This document shows positions 45,111 through 53,603 of a stretch of DNA of 64,000 nt, piece by piece. Each line of letters begins with the position of its first letter. Position 1 is the stretch's first letter. Both the position numbers and the translations under genes were made by a program. The notes under the pieces were generated by a model, which was not told where the DNA came from, did no database searches, and saw nothing but the letters and a program-made list of their open reading frames with translations. Origin of the DNA: JAGXLC01 sp041686375 (GTDB lineage Bacteria; Bacteroidota; Bacteroidia; Bacteroidales; UBA12077); NCBI GenBank assembly GCA_041686375.1, contig JAWLEB010000011.1, positions 1 through 64,000 on the forward strand, given 5' to 3'.

Positions 45111-46646
45111 TTAAGTTTCTTTTTTAATTTTCAACAACTGGCCTGGTTTAAGGTTTTTGCCGTTGTTAATATTGTTTAACTGGAGTAGTTCATTTTGAGT
45201 TACACCAGGGTATTTATTTGATATATCCCATAGTGTATCTCCATTTTTAACTTTGTAGTAAATATAGTCATCTTCTTGTTCAACTTTATTGTTTTTTGTA
45301 TTTGATGCTTTAACAGGACTACCGATGCGTTTTTGTTTTTCATTGAAAGACAAGGAGTTAACGTCTTTGTAGTAATCTACTTTGTCTTTTGGTACATAAA
45401 TATTCAGTGATTGCCCCACCTTTATAATGTTGCCTCTTATATTGTTCCAATGTCTTATTTGTGATGCCTTTATATCATACCATTCGGCAATATGTCCAAG
45501 ATTATCCCCTGATTTCACTTTATAGGTAAGTTTTGCTTTCCCTTTAGGTTTTTGTGGAACAAATTGTGACCTTGTAGGTTCTTTTATCATATTGTCAGCA
45601 AAAAATTCTTTTTCTTTATACTTGTAAATTGAGTCTTCCATTTGAATGAAATTACCTGCCATCCGCTGGGGTAGTTTTACTGCATATTCTTTATCTTTTG
45701 CAGGGATGATTTTTCTTCTGTATTGTGGATTCAAATCTTCTAATTCTTGTAAAGGAACATCTAATACCTCCGCAATCTGCTGAAGATGAACCTGGTTTTT
45801 TACCATAACAGTGTCTGTTGCTAAGGGAAGCTCTATACTCTCTGGAGACAAATTGTGCTCTTCATAGTAGTTCATAAAGTACATTGCAGCGATGAATGCA
45901 GGGTAATACCCTCTCGTTTCTCTTGGAAGGTAATAATAGATATCCCAGAAGTCCTTATTCCCTCCTGCTCGATATATAGCTTTATTAACATTTCTCGGAC
46001 CGCAATTGTAAGCTGCCAGAGCTAAATCCCATTCCCCAAACATATCATACAGATCTCTCAAATATTCGGCAGCAGCATATGTTGATTTGACTGGATCTTT
46101 TCTTTCATCTATGAAACTATTAATTGTTAGATCATACATTGTTCCAGTACCATACATGAACTGCCACAGGCCTGTGGCACCCATCCTTGATAGTGCGCGG
46201 GGATTTAATGCAGATTCAATAATCGCAAGGTATTTTAATTCATGGGGGAGCCCGTATTGATCGAAAATCCTTTCAAATATGGGAAAGTAGAACTTTGATA
46301 AGCCAAGTATTACTTCAACTCTTTCTCTTTGCTCAATTGTGTAAACATGGATAAAGTTACGCACAATTTGATTATAGTTTAATTCAATTACCGATGGCAA
46401 CTTCTCTAATCTCTTAATATACACTGAATCAGGAAATTCAATTCCGGCCGTTTTTTTGAGGGGAAGTTTCAGGCTATCCTTTTTCTGCATATATTCTTGG
46501 AGATACCATTCATCCAGCAATTCGTTCAGGTTTTGTTTAAATTCTTTTTCAATTTTTTTGGTTTCATTTTTTACTTCTTGCGCTGGAAGATATGAGAAGG
46601 ACACAACCAGTAAAATGATGGCTAAAATTAATTTGTAACGCTTCAT
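45111..46646 (-). CDS. Lytic transglycosylase, MltD-like, with two LysM domains
   Basis: The protein has 511 residues. A signal peptide (1-22) precedes the SLT domain (about 130-250), which has the catalytic Glu in AIIESALNPRALSRMGATGLWQ (in pieces IESALNPRALS and GATGLWQFM) and the AAYNCGPRNVNKAI motif. Two LysM peptidoglycan-binding modules are at about 370-417 and 461-509. It cleaves peptidoglycan glycan strands with formation of 1,6-anhydro-MurNAc ends in the periplasm. It lies downstream of the DUF5683 and par genes on the same strand, a common arrangement in Bacteroidota. The 268 bp gap to the DUF5683 gene makes a separate promoter possible. Confidence 0.94.
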   Translation of the reverse strand: MKRYKLILAIILLVVSFSYLPAQEVKNETKKIEKEFKQNLNELLDEWYLQEYMQKKDSLKLPLKKTAGIEFPDSVYIKRLEKLPSVIELNYNQIVRNFIHVYTIEQRERVEVILGLSKFYFPIFERIFDQYGLPHELKYLAIIESALNPRALSRMGATGLWQFMYGTGTMYDLTINSFIDERKDPVKSTYAAAEYLRDLYDMFGEWDLALAAYNCGPRNVNKAIYRAGGNKDFWDIYYYLPRETRGYYPAFIAAMYFMNYYEEHNLSPESIELPLATDTVMVKNQVHLQQIAEVLDVPLQELEDLNPQYRRKIIPAKDKEYAVKLPQRMAGNFIQMEDSIYKYKEKEFFADNMIKEPTRSQFVPQKPKGKAKLTYKVKSGDNLGHIAEWYDIKASQIRHWNNIRGNIIKVGQSLNIYVPKDKVDYYKDVNSLSFNEKQKRIGSPVKASNTKNNKVEQEDDYIYYKVKNGDTLWDISNKYPGVTQNELLQLNNINNGKNLKPGQLLKIKKET

Positions 46647-46914
46647 CAGTGAACAATTAAAGATTTTAAGTTAATATTTTTGGAGTAAAGTTATTAAACT
46701 CTGTTATAAAACCAAAAACAGTATCATTTTGTTGTGACACTTGTTTCTTTTATTCGTTAAAATCATAAATATCTATTTTTTTTATATAATACAGACTATT
46801 ATATATTTGCAGAGAAGGAGTAAAAATTTTACGGATTTTTGCTTGGATTGCCTCTATTTCAAGGATATTGAAGTGCTGTGAAAAAGTTTTATGTAATTAC
46901 TGTATTAATTGAAT

Positions 46915-47469
46915 TTAGAATCTGAAAGATACTTGTAATCCCATCATCGGCCTGGATATTTCAGTGTGTATAGTTGTTGGATACACAGACATTCCCAGCT
47001 CATTGCTAACATCAAAATCAAATAAATATGCATCAACAGAAGCATCCAGAATGTTAGCCAGGTAAATACCTACCATGAGAATAACATAAAGGTCTCTGTT
47101 TCTTCGGTATATATTTCTTATTTTTTTTATATCTTCTTCATTATTTCTGTTTTCAAATTCATCTATTTTTCCGCTTCTTATATCAGCATATGCTCTTGCA
47201 TATTCATTATATCTTCCTGTATAATAATCAAAACGATAATAACAATATCCTTCCGCAGCATATATAAGTGGTAATTTCCAGAATTTTCTATTATAGATTT
47301 GGCCTAATCCCGGGAACGAGGCAGATAATAAAGCTGCTTTTTTGGGAGAATGACTAATTTGTGCGCTTGACGTATCCCTCTGGCTATAAGCTTGATTAGC
47401 AAATAACAAAAGAAAAAGCACAATCCAATATCGCTTGATTATTGAAAAGATAATAGTATCTCTACGCAA
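46915..47469 (-). CDS. DUF5683 membrane protein
   Basis: The protein has 184 residues with an N-terminal signal or anchor (RYWIVLFLLLFANQAYSQ in the first 30 residues). The DUF5683 core follows: PKKAALLSASFPGLGQIYNRKFWKLP (in pieces AALLSASFPGLGQIYNRKF and WKLPLIYA), an Arg/Tyr-rich middle, and a second hydrophobic helix (YVILMVGIYLANILDASVDAYL in pieces VGIYLANILDASVDAYL). It ends in a Phe-terminated strand. The start codon is TTG; no in-frame ATG occurs before residue 130. Function unknown; the gene follows parB by 22 bp, and the par-DUF5683-transglycosylase order is conserved in many Bacteroidota. Confidence 0.85.
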   Translation of the reverse strand: MRRDTIIFSIIKRYWIVLFLLLFANQAYSQRDTSSAQISHSPKKAALLSASFPGLGQIYNRKFWKLPLIYAAEGYCYYRFDYYTGRYNEYARAYADIRSGKIDEFENRNNEEDIKKIRNIYRRNRDLYVILMVGIYLANILDASVDAYLFDFDVSNELGMSVYPTTIHTEISRPMMGLQVSFRF

Positions 47470-47491
47470 TTTATGCTTGTTAGTATTTTTC

Positions 47492-48376
47492 CTATTCTTT
47501 TTTATTTTCTTGCCCTGTTAACAAAGACATTATTCTTTCCAGATCTTTGTCTGATTTAAATGGGATAATAATTTTTCCTCTTCCGTTTTCATTTCGTTTA
47601 AAATCAATGTTGGTGTTAAACTTATCCGCCAAATGGTTTTTGAGCTGTTTATATTCTTCTGGTAGTTGTTTTTTATTGTTTGTATTTTTTGTAGTTCTTT
47701 TGTTTTCATTGACCTGACGAATAATCTCTTCTGTTTTTCTAACCGATAACCCTTCATCAATTATCCTGTAGTACGTTTTCAGTTGTTTTTCCGGATCTTC
47801 AATGTTAATTAAGGCACGTGCATGACCCATGGAGATTCTTTTATCCCTTATGCCTAGTTGTATTTCAGCCGGCAGTTTCAGTAATCGTAAGTAATTTGAT
47901 ATAGTGGTACGTTTTTTACCAACCCGTCCGCTCAAATTTTCTTGTGTAAGCTGACATTCTTCAATTAGTCTTTGGTAGCTAATAGCTACTTCAATTGCAT
48001 CAAGATCTTCTCTTTGAATATTCTCAACAAGAGCCATCTCAAGCATTGCCTGGTCATCGGCAACTCTTATAAAGGCTGGAATTTTGCTAATTCCGGCCAT
48101 TTTTGAAGCCCGGAATCTTCTTTCACCCGTTATGAGCTGAAATTTCTCTTCGTTGATTTTACGAACCGTAATTGGCTGGATGACACCAATCTCTTTGATC
48201 GAGGAAGCCAATTCACTTAGTGCCTCCTCGTTAAAGTTGGTCCTTGGCTGATAGGGATTGACTTCAATTTTGGCGATTTCTATCTCATTAACAGCATCAA
48301 CATTATGACCCTGATCATTCCCTGCATCTTCTATCAGTGCTCCGAGACCTTTTCCTAAAGCATTACGTTTGGCCAT
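47492..48376 (-). CDS. parB: ParB chromosome partition protein
   Basis: The protein has 294 residues. The N-terminal MAKRNALGKGLGALIED is the usual ParA-interacting start in this phylum. The ParB/Srx CTPase domain covers about 30-125 (NPYQPRTNFNEEALSELASSI, with TGERRFRASKMAG as the nucleotide box). The helix-turn-helix is at about 140-200 (SGRVGKKRTTISNYLRLLKLP). The C-terminal dimerisation part is short and Lys/Glu rich. It loads at parS sites and with ParA segregates the chromosome. No parS-like palindrome (GTTCCACGTGGAAC type) was noticed in the window. It starts 23 bp after parA. Confidence 0.96.
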   Translation of the reverse strand: MAKRNALGKGLGALIEDAGNDQGHNVDAVNEIEIAKIEVNPYQPRTNFNEEALSELASSIKEIGVIQPITVRKINEEKFQLITGERRFRASKMAGISKIPAFIRVADDQAMLEMALVENIQREDLDAIEVAISYQRLIEECQLTQENLSGRVGKKRTTISNYLRLLKLPAEIQLGIRDKRISMGHARALINIEDPEKQLKTYYRIIDEGLSVRKTEEIIRQVNENKRTTKNTNNKKQLPEEYKQLKNHLADKFNTNIDFKRNENGRGKIIIPFKSDKDLERIMSLLTGQENKKE

Positions 48377-48399
48377 GTTTTCTATATATTAACAGTGTG

Positions 48400-49197
48400 T
48401 TAAACGACTTTTTCTTCGTTTTTTATTTTTGTTTTATCATTTTTCTGAAGTAATTCTCTTGCTAAATTCAAGTAATTAACAGCACCTTTTGAATTTGCAT
48501 CATACATTACAACGGGTTTACCATAACTTGGTGATTCCCCTAATTTAATATTTCTCTGGATAATGGTATCGAAAACCATTGTTTGAAAGTGTTTTTTTAC
48601 TTCTTCTACAACCTGATTGGATAATCTCAACCGTGCATCATACATCGTTAGTAAGAAACCTTCAATTTCAAGGTCGGTATTGAGTCTGTTTTGTATAATT
48701 TTAATCGTATTTAATAATTTCCCTAACCCTTCTAAAGCAAAATATTCACATTGTACAGGAATGATCACTGAATCGGCTGCTGTGAGTGCATTCACTGTTA
48801 TTAAACCCAGTGAAGGAGAGCAATCAATCAGTACAAAATCATAATCGTCTCTGATTTTATCAATCACTTTTTTTAGCATATATTCCCTATTGGGCTGGTC
48901 AAGCATTTCAATTTCCGAGCCTACCAGGTCAATGTGGGATGGGATGAGGTCAAGTCCTTCTGTTTCACTGTTAAGTATTATATTTTTGGGATCAATTTCT
49001 TCGGTAAGACATTCATAAATGCTTGTTTTAACTGTGCGAATATCAAAACCTGTGCCTGATGTGGCGTTAGCCTGTGGATCCGCGTCAACAATTAAAACTT
49101 TATATTCTAGTACTGCCAGACTGGCTGCTACATTTATTGCTGTAGTTGTTTTACCTACGCCTCCTTTTTGATTTGCTAATGCTATTACTTTGCCCAT
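48400..49197 (-). CDS. parA: ParA chromosome partition ATPase
   Basis: The protein has 265 residues. The deviant Walker A motif NQKGGVGKTTTAINVA starts at residue 8. The Walker A' motif is VLIVDADPQANA and the Walker B-like element is YDFVLIDCSPSLG. The protein forms ATP-dependent dimers on the nucleoid and moves ParB-parS complexes. There is no N-terminal DNA-binding extension, so it is of the chromosomal (Soj) type rather than plasmid P1 type. It forms a two-gene unit with parB. Confidence 0.96.
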   Translation of the reverse strand: MGKVIALANQKGGVGKTTTAINVAASLAVLEYKVLIVDADPQANATSGTGFDIRTVKTSIYECLTEEIDPKNIILNSETEGLDLIPSHIDLVGSEIEMLDQPNREYMLKKVIDKIRDDYDFVLIDCSPSLGLITVNALTAADSVIIPVQCEYFALEGLGKLLNTIKIIQNRLNTDLEIEGFLLTMYDARLRLSNQVVEEVKKHFQTMVFDTIIQRNIKLGESPSYGKPVVMYDANSKGAVNYLNLARELLQKNDKTKIKNEEKVV

Positions 49198-49364
49198 ATG
49201 TCTGATTTTGTGATTCTTTCGTGTTATATAAGGTTTTCAAGTGTTTTCAAAAATACAATTTTATGGTTGATTAAGATGAGATACACAAAAGATTTGTAAA
49301 CAAAAAAAATGTAATTATTAACAAATTATTAACAGGCTTCCGTTGAAAAAATGAGGTAACTCCG

Positions 49365-50369
49365 TTAAAAAGGTGTTTTCATGTTTTTTTGGCATTTTCT
49401 CAGTAAAGTTTCTTTTTCTATCGGAACTACTCCCGGCTTTTGACAAACAATACCACCACCTGTGTTTGCAATTTCTGCTGTAGCCCAGGGAGATATTCCT
49501 GATGCCAGGCAGACACTTGTTATTGCGATTATAGTATCTCCTGCTCCTGAAACATCCGAAATTTCGATAGGCTCGGAAGGAATTATTTTGTATTCCCGGT
49601 TGTTGCTGATGAGAACTCCCATTTCAGAAAGGGTTACAAGCAGCCACTGGATGTTTTGTTGATTATGAATTTCCTGGGCTGCCTTGAATATGGAGTCGAA
49701 ATGATCTTTATGCAATTGTAAATTAAGCCCTTCTGTTAATTCTTTGAAATTGGGCTTGAAAAGGGTGATGTTTTTATATGCATTAAAATTACGCTTTTTG
49801 GGATCTACAAGGGTAGGAATGTTATCTTCACTGGCTTTTTTTACGATTTCCTTTATAATTTTTGGTGTGATAGCGCCTTTGTCATAGTCTTCAAATACTA
49901 TGGCATCTATTCTATGTTCATTGAATATGTGTAAAATGTGATTCAGAAATCCGCGTTCGGTATCTTTATCCAGGTTTTTATCCATCTCCTCATCCACTCT
50001 AAGCAAATGCTGGTTGTTGCTTATAATTCTTGTTTTCATTGTGGTAACCCTTGAGTTGGATTCATATATTCCATATTTGGTGAGATTTTTCCTGTCCATT
50101 AATGATTTGAACAGACTGGCGCGGTCATCATTCCCCAGTACTGAAGCTAAAACAGGTTGAGCACCTAAGGCTTTGATGTTGATAGCTACATTAGCAGCTC
50201 CGCCAAGCCTGCTTTCTTTCTTTGTATGATTAATGACCGGAACCGGTGCTTCTGGTGAAATTCTGTCCACATCCCCAAAAAAGTAGGAGTCAATCATTGA
50301 ATCTCCAATTACTAATATCCGTAAATCGTTAAATGTATCGAATACGTCTTGTAATGTTTTATTTTCCAC
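49365..50369 (-). CDS. rfaE1: D-glycero-beta-D-manno-heptose-7-phosphate kinase (RfaE1/HldE N-domain type)
   Basis: This 334-residue PfkB/ribokinase-family sugar kinase has the first signature at RLGGAANVAINIKALG and the second at DVSGAGDTIIAI, with the catalytic Asp. VIGDSMIDSYFFGDVDRISPEAPVPV (in pieces LVIGDSMIDSYFFG and RISPEAPVPV) is characteristic of heptose-7-phosphate kinases. It phosphorylates the heptose used for ADP-heptose in lipopolysaccharide core synthesis. The nucleotidyltransferase half found in fused HldE proteins is absent, so a separate RfaE2 is expected elsewhere. Start codon GTG at 50369. Confidence 0.88.
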   Translation of the reverse strand: MENKTLQDVFDTFNDLRILVIGDSMIDSYFFGDVDRISPEAPVPVINHTKKESRLGGAANVAINIKALGAQPVLASVLGNDDRASLFKSLMDRKNLTKYGIYESNSRVTTMKTRIISNNQHLLRVDEEMDKNLDKDTERGFLNHILHIFNEHRIDAIVFEDYDKGAITPKIIKEIVKKASEDNIPTLVDPKKRNFNAYKNITLFKPNFKELTEGLNLQLHKDHFDSIFKAAQEIHNQQNIQWLLVTLSEMGVLISNNREYKIIPSEPIEISDVSGAGDTIIAITSVCLASGISPWATAEIANTGGGIVCQKPGVVPIEKETLLRKCQKNMKTPF

Positions 50370-50594
50370 TTGATTATGTTTTGTATAAAATTATGGCAAA
50401 TATAAAAAAATGATAATTCGAAATTTATGATATAATTCATTTGGATAAAGTTTTTGTAGTTACTGGTCAAATGATAATTACTCAGAGTTCTTTTCTTGAA
50501 TATATTTGTAGACTTTGTGGAAGTTATACCTGGACTGGAGCATAGGATTATAATCGTTTTAGGTTGTTATAATATATAGATAATAAGTTATTTA

Positions 50595-50602
50595 TAGTTT
50601 TG
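50595..50602 (+). promoter_or_regulatory. TAnnTTTG-type promoter box
   Basis: TAGTTTTG matches the Bacteroidota -7 consensus. It lies about 110 bp before the preferred GTG start of the next gene and overlaps the TTG at 50600, which makes that TTG an unlikely start. Another match, TATATTTG, is at 50501-50508. A -33 TTG at standard spacing was not found for either. Confidence 0.35.
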
Positions 50603-50710
50603 TGTGTCACTTTTGTTAAGAATGTATCTATTTTACCTTGCAAACCAATTATTTCTTTTTATTTTCGTATTGTTTTCTCAATTCAGACATGCCAGGTTAA
50701 AATTTTTGAT

Positions 50711-51529
50711 GTGATTAATCGTTTTATTAACCGAATTACGATTGTTGTATGTGTTTATATGGGTGCTCTTCACCATGCATTTACACAAGATAATACTGTT
50801 GGAGCAAGATCGGCAGGATTATCTGATGCTGGTGTGATGCTCAAGGATTTCTGGGCAATTAATTATAATCAGGCAGGGTTGGCTTATCTTGATAATTTGT
50901 CTTTGGGCGTTAGCTATAATCATGGTTTTATTCCTGTAATGGGACATAGATTTGCAGGGTTGGCTGTTCCCGCGGCTGGGGGTACATTGGCTGTCAGCAC
51001 TTCTTATTATGGGTATTCCAAGTATTATGAATCGAAGAGTGGGGTGGCGTATGCAATGATGTTGGGAGAGAGCCTTTCTTCCGGAATTCAGATTGATTAT
51101 TTAAGAACTCACATTGCAGAAAATTACGACAGCTTTAATATGCTTACTTTTGAAACAGGGATGTTATACAAAGTAAATCCTGAGTTTAGCTTGGGATTCC
51201 ATATATTCAATCCGCTTAATTTTCAGTTTTCTGACAGGATTCAGGAAATTCCTGCTGTTTTTAAATTAGGTGGTGGATATCAGGGATTGAATAACTTTTT
51301 GTTATGCGCTGAAGTTGTTAAAGTCCCGGAACATAAGCCGGATGTGAGGCTTGGGATCGAATATTTAATTCTTAACCAATTTTATATCAGAACAGGTGTT
51401 TCTGCAATTCCTTTTTCTAACTCTTTTGGTATAGGGTATGAGTGGGAATCTATAATGGTAAATTTAAGTTTTTTGCGTCATAATCAATTGGGCTATACTT
51501 CCTGTATTTCTTTACATTACAATTTTTAA
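50711..51529 (+). CDS. Outer-membrane beta-barrel protein (PorV/FadL-like)
   Basis: The frame is open from a TTG at 50600, but the GTG at 50711 gives a proper signal peptide (INRFINR, then a hydrophobic run, then HHAFTQ with cleavage before DNTVGARSAG), so it is preferred. The mature part of about 245 residues begins with GARSAGLSDAGVMLKDFWAINYNQAGLA (in pieces GARSAGLSDAGV and FWAINYNQAGLA). This is the start seen in PorV/PorQ and FadL-like proteins, and the rest is alternating beta-strands ending in Phe. It is the first gene of a pair with the HHH protein 7 bp downstream. Role unknown; links to type IX secretion or lipid uptake are possible. Confidence 0.75.
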   Translation: MINRFINRITIVVCVYMGALHHAFTQDNTVGARSAGLSDAGVMLKDFWAINYNQAGLAYLDNLSLGVSYNHGFIPVMGHRFAGLAVPAAGGTLAVSTSYYGYSKYYESKSGVAYAMMLGESLSSGIQIDYLRTHIAENYDSFNMLTFETGMLYKVNPEFSLGFHIFNPLNFQFSDRIQEIPAVFKLGGGYQGLNNFLLCAEVVKVPEHKPDVRLGIEYLILNQFYIRTGVSAIPFSNSFGIGYEWESIMVNLSFLRHNQLGYTSCISLHYNF

Positions 51530-51536
51530 CTCTTTT

Positions 51537-53603
51537 ATGGGGACAATTAAAGGTTTGTTGTGTTTTTTTCTATTGTTTTTTATTTCTGTTTTGTCTGTTG
51601 CTCAGAGTGTTGATGCAGAAGATGCTGTCGAATTGTTATTGGAAAAATTGGAGAATGAGGAAAATAATATACATGCTGATCAGATACTGGAAGATTTATA
51701 CAGATATGCGAAAAACCCTTTAAATATCAACCATGCAAATGAGGAAGAGCTTAATGCGTTGCATGTTATTAATGCATTTCAGATAAAAAGCTTGAAAGAT
51801 TATATTCAAAGGAATGGGAAATTACTGTCTGTTTATGAATTGCAGTTTGTGGTGGGTTTTAATGTACAACTGGTTAAACGTTTAAAACCTTTCGTTACGG
51901 TGAAAAGCATTGCAGAAAATAAAAATTCCGGATCGGGATTATCTTTACGGGAAAAGTTTAAATATGGTAAAAACCGTTTAATGATGAGAGTTCAGCGTAA
52001 TATTCAAAAACCCGAAGGTTATTTTGTTGATACTGAAGGTGAGGAAAATGCCCCAAAATACAAAGGAAATATGTATCGGTTATATAGTAAATATGCTTTT
52101 ACTTATAACGATGATCTTGCTTTAGGCATAACAATGGAGAAAGATCCGGGGGAGGAGTTCTTTACCGGCAGCAACCGAGCAGGTTTTGACTTTTATTCTT
52201 TTCATATGAAATTTCGTCCTGAAAAAGGAATAGATGCTGTTGTGCTTGGAGATTATAATGTAGGTTTCGGACAAGGACTGGTACTTTGGAATGGCTTTGC
52301 TTTTGGCAAATTACAATCTTCTGTTGATGTGATGAAAAATGCCTCCGGATTGAAAAAGTATACTTCTGCCGATGAGCACAATTTCTTCAGAGGAATTGCT
52401 TTAGAGAAGACTTTTGATGCTTTTAATCTGACAATGTTTTATTCTGATAAAAACGTAGATGCAAATCTTTTGCAAAGAAATGATAATGAAGACAAATATT
52501 TTACTTCGTTACAGACTACAGGTTATCATCGTACAACAGGTGAAATAGAGGATAAGAATGCTTTAAATGAGAAAGTTTTAGGGAGCCATTTGTTGTATAG
52601 AGCCAGCAATTTTGAAGCAGGGATAACGATGTCTCACAACTGGTATGATGGAATGATGGTTGAAAACTCGGATGGGGCAGGCCAGTTTGATTTTTCCGGA
52701 TCAAGAAATACAAATGCCGGGTTGAATTATCGCTTTTTGCTGGGGAAATTCCATCTTTTTGGTGAGACAGCTATGCGCGAATTGGATGGTTATGCCTTCT
52801 TGAATGGAATGCATTGCCGCCTTTCGTCTGATATTTCTTTTTCTTTGTTGCACCGGTATTATGATAAAAAGTATTACTCATCCTATTCATCAGGCTTTAG
52901 TGAAAATACTTCAACTACAAATGAATCGGGAATATATGCCGGTCTTCGGATTGCATTATCGCCATCATTTAAGGCTATTTTGCATATGGACACTTATAGA
53001 TTTCATTGGATAAAGCATACAGCTGATGCTCCTTCAGGTGGTCGGGATTTTAATGTTGATTTGACTTATGCGATAGATAAAAATAACGAAATTGCTTTTC
53101 GTTTCAAACACAAAATGAAACAAGAGAAGAATGAAGATCTGGTTCTCAGTGGTCTGACTCCCCGTAATTCTGGCCGTTTCAGGCTACATTATTCTTCGGA
53201 TTTATCTGAACATCTGAGATGGAGCAACAGGATGGCGGTTTCTGATTACCATAAAGACAATGCAGATGAATTCGGATGGCTTATGTATCAGGAGTTTCGG
53301 TATGCTTCCGGAACATTTCCACTAACATTGTATTTCCGTTATGCTTTCTTTGATACGGATGGATATTATTCTCGCATATATACCTATGAGCATGATGTTT
53401 TACATGCTTTTTCAATTCCTGTATTTTATTCAAAAGGTTATCGTATATATCTGAATATCAGGTATAATATGGATAAAATGAATTTTTATTTTAAATTAGC
53501 TCAAACAGAATACTTTGATAAAAATGAGGTGGGAAGTGGGTTGAATAAAATTAAGGGAAATACTAAAACAGAGGCCAAAATACAAGTCGTTTATAAATTT
53601 TAA
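51537..53603 (+). CDS. Helix-hairpin-helix domain protein with C-terminal barrel
   Basis: The protein has 688 residues. A signal peptide (1-22, cut after SVAQ) precedes helix-hairpin-helix units (about 58-125: NINHANEEELNALHVIN and GKLLSVYELQFVVGF), resembling ComEA-type HhH. About 550 residues of amphipathic beta-strand follow, with a final Phe (TKTEAKIQVVYKF), suggesting an outer-membrane barrel. The combination of a nucleic-acid-type HhH with a barrel is found in Bacteroidota outer-membrane proteins of unknown function. It may take up or bind extracellular DNA, but that is a hypothesis. It begins 7 bp after the upstream barrel gene. Its last four bases overlap the end of convergent recJ. 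Confidence 0.85.
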   Translation: MGTIKGLLCFFLLFFISVLSVAQSVDAEDAVELLLEKLENEENNIHADQILEDLYRYAKNPLNINHANEEELNALHVINAFQIKSLKDYIQRNGKLLSVYELQFVVGFNVQLVKRLKPFVTVKSIAENKNSGSGLSLREKFKYGKNRLMMRVQRNIQKPEGYFVDTEGEENAPKYKGNMYRLYSKYAFTYNDDLALGITMEKDPGEEFFTGSNRAGFDFYSFHMKFRPEKGIDAVVLGDYNVGFGQGLVLWNGFAFGKLQSSVDVMKNASGLKKYTSADEHNFFRGIALEKTFDAFNLTMFYSDKNVDANLLQRNDNEDKYFTSLQTTGYHRTTGEIEDKNALNEKVLGSHLLYRASNFEAGITMSHNWYDGMMVENSDGAGQFDFSGSRNTNAGLNYRFLLGKFHLFGETAMRELDGYAFLNGMHCRLSSDISFSLLHRYYDKKYYSSYSSGFSENTSTTNESGIYAGLRIALSPSFKAILHMDTYRFHWIKHTADAPSGGRDFNVDLTYAIDKNNEIAFRFKHKMKQEKNEDLVLSGLTPRNSGRFRLHYSSDLSEHLRWSNRMAVSDYHKDNADEFGWLMYQEFRYASGTFPLTLYFRYAFFDTDGYYSRIYTYEHDVLHAFSIPVFYSKGYRIYLNIRYNMDKMNFYFKLAQTEYFDKNEVGSGLNKIKGNTKTEAKIQVVYKF

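Noticed and set aside
47815..47830. GGCACGTGC as a possible parS core inside parB
   Set aside because: It lacks the extended palindrome arms of known parS sites.
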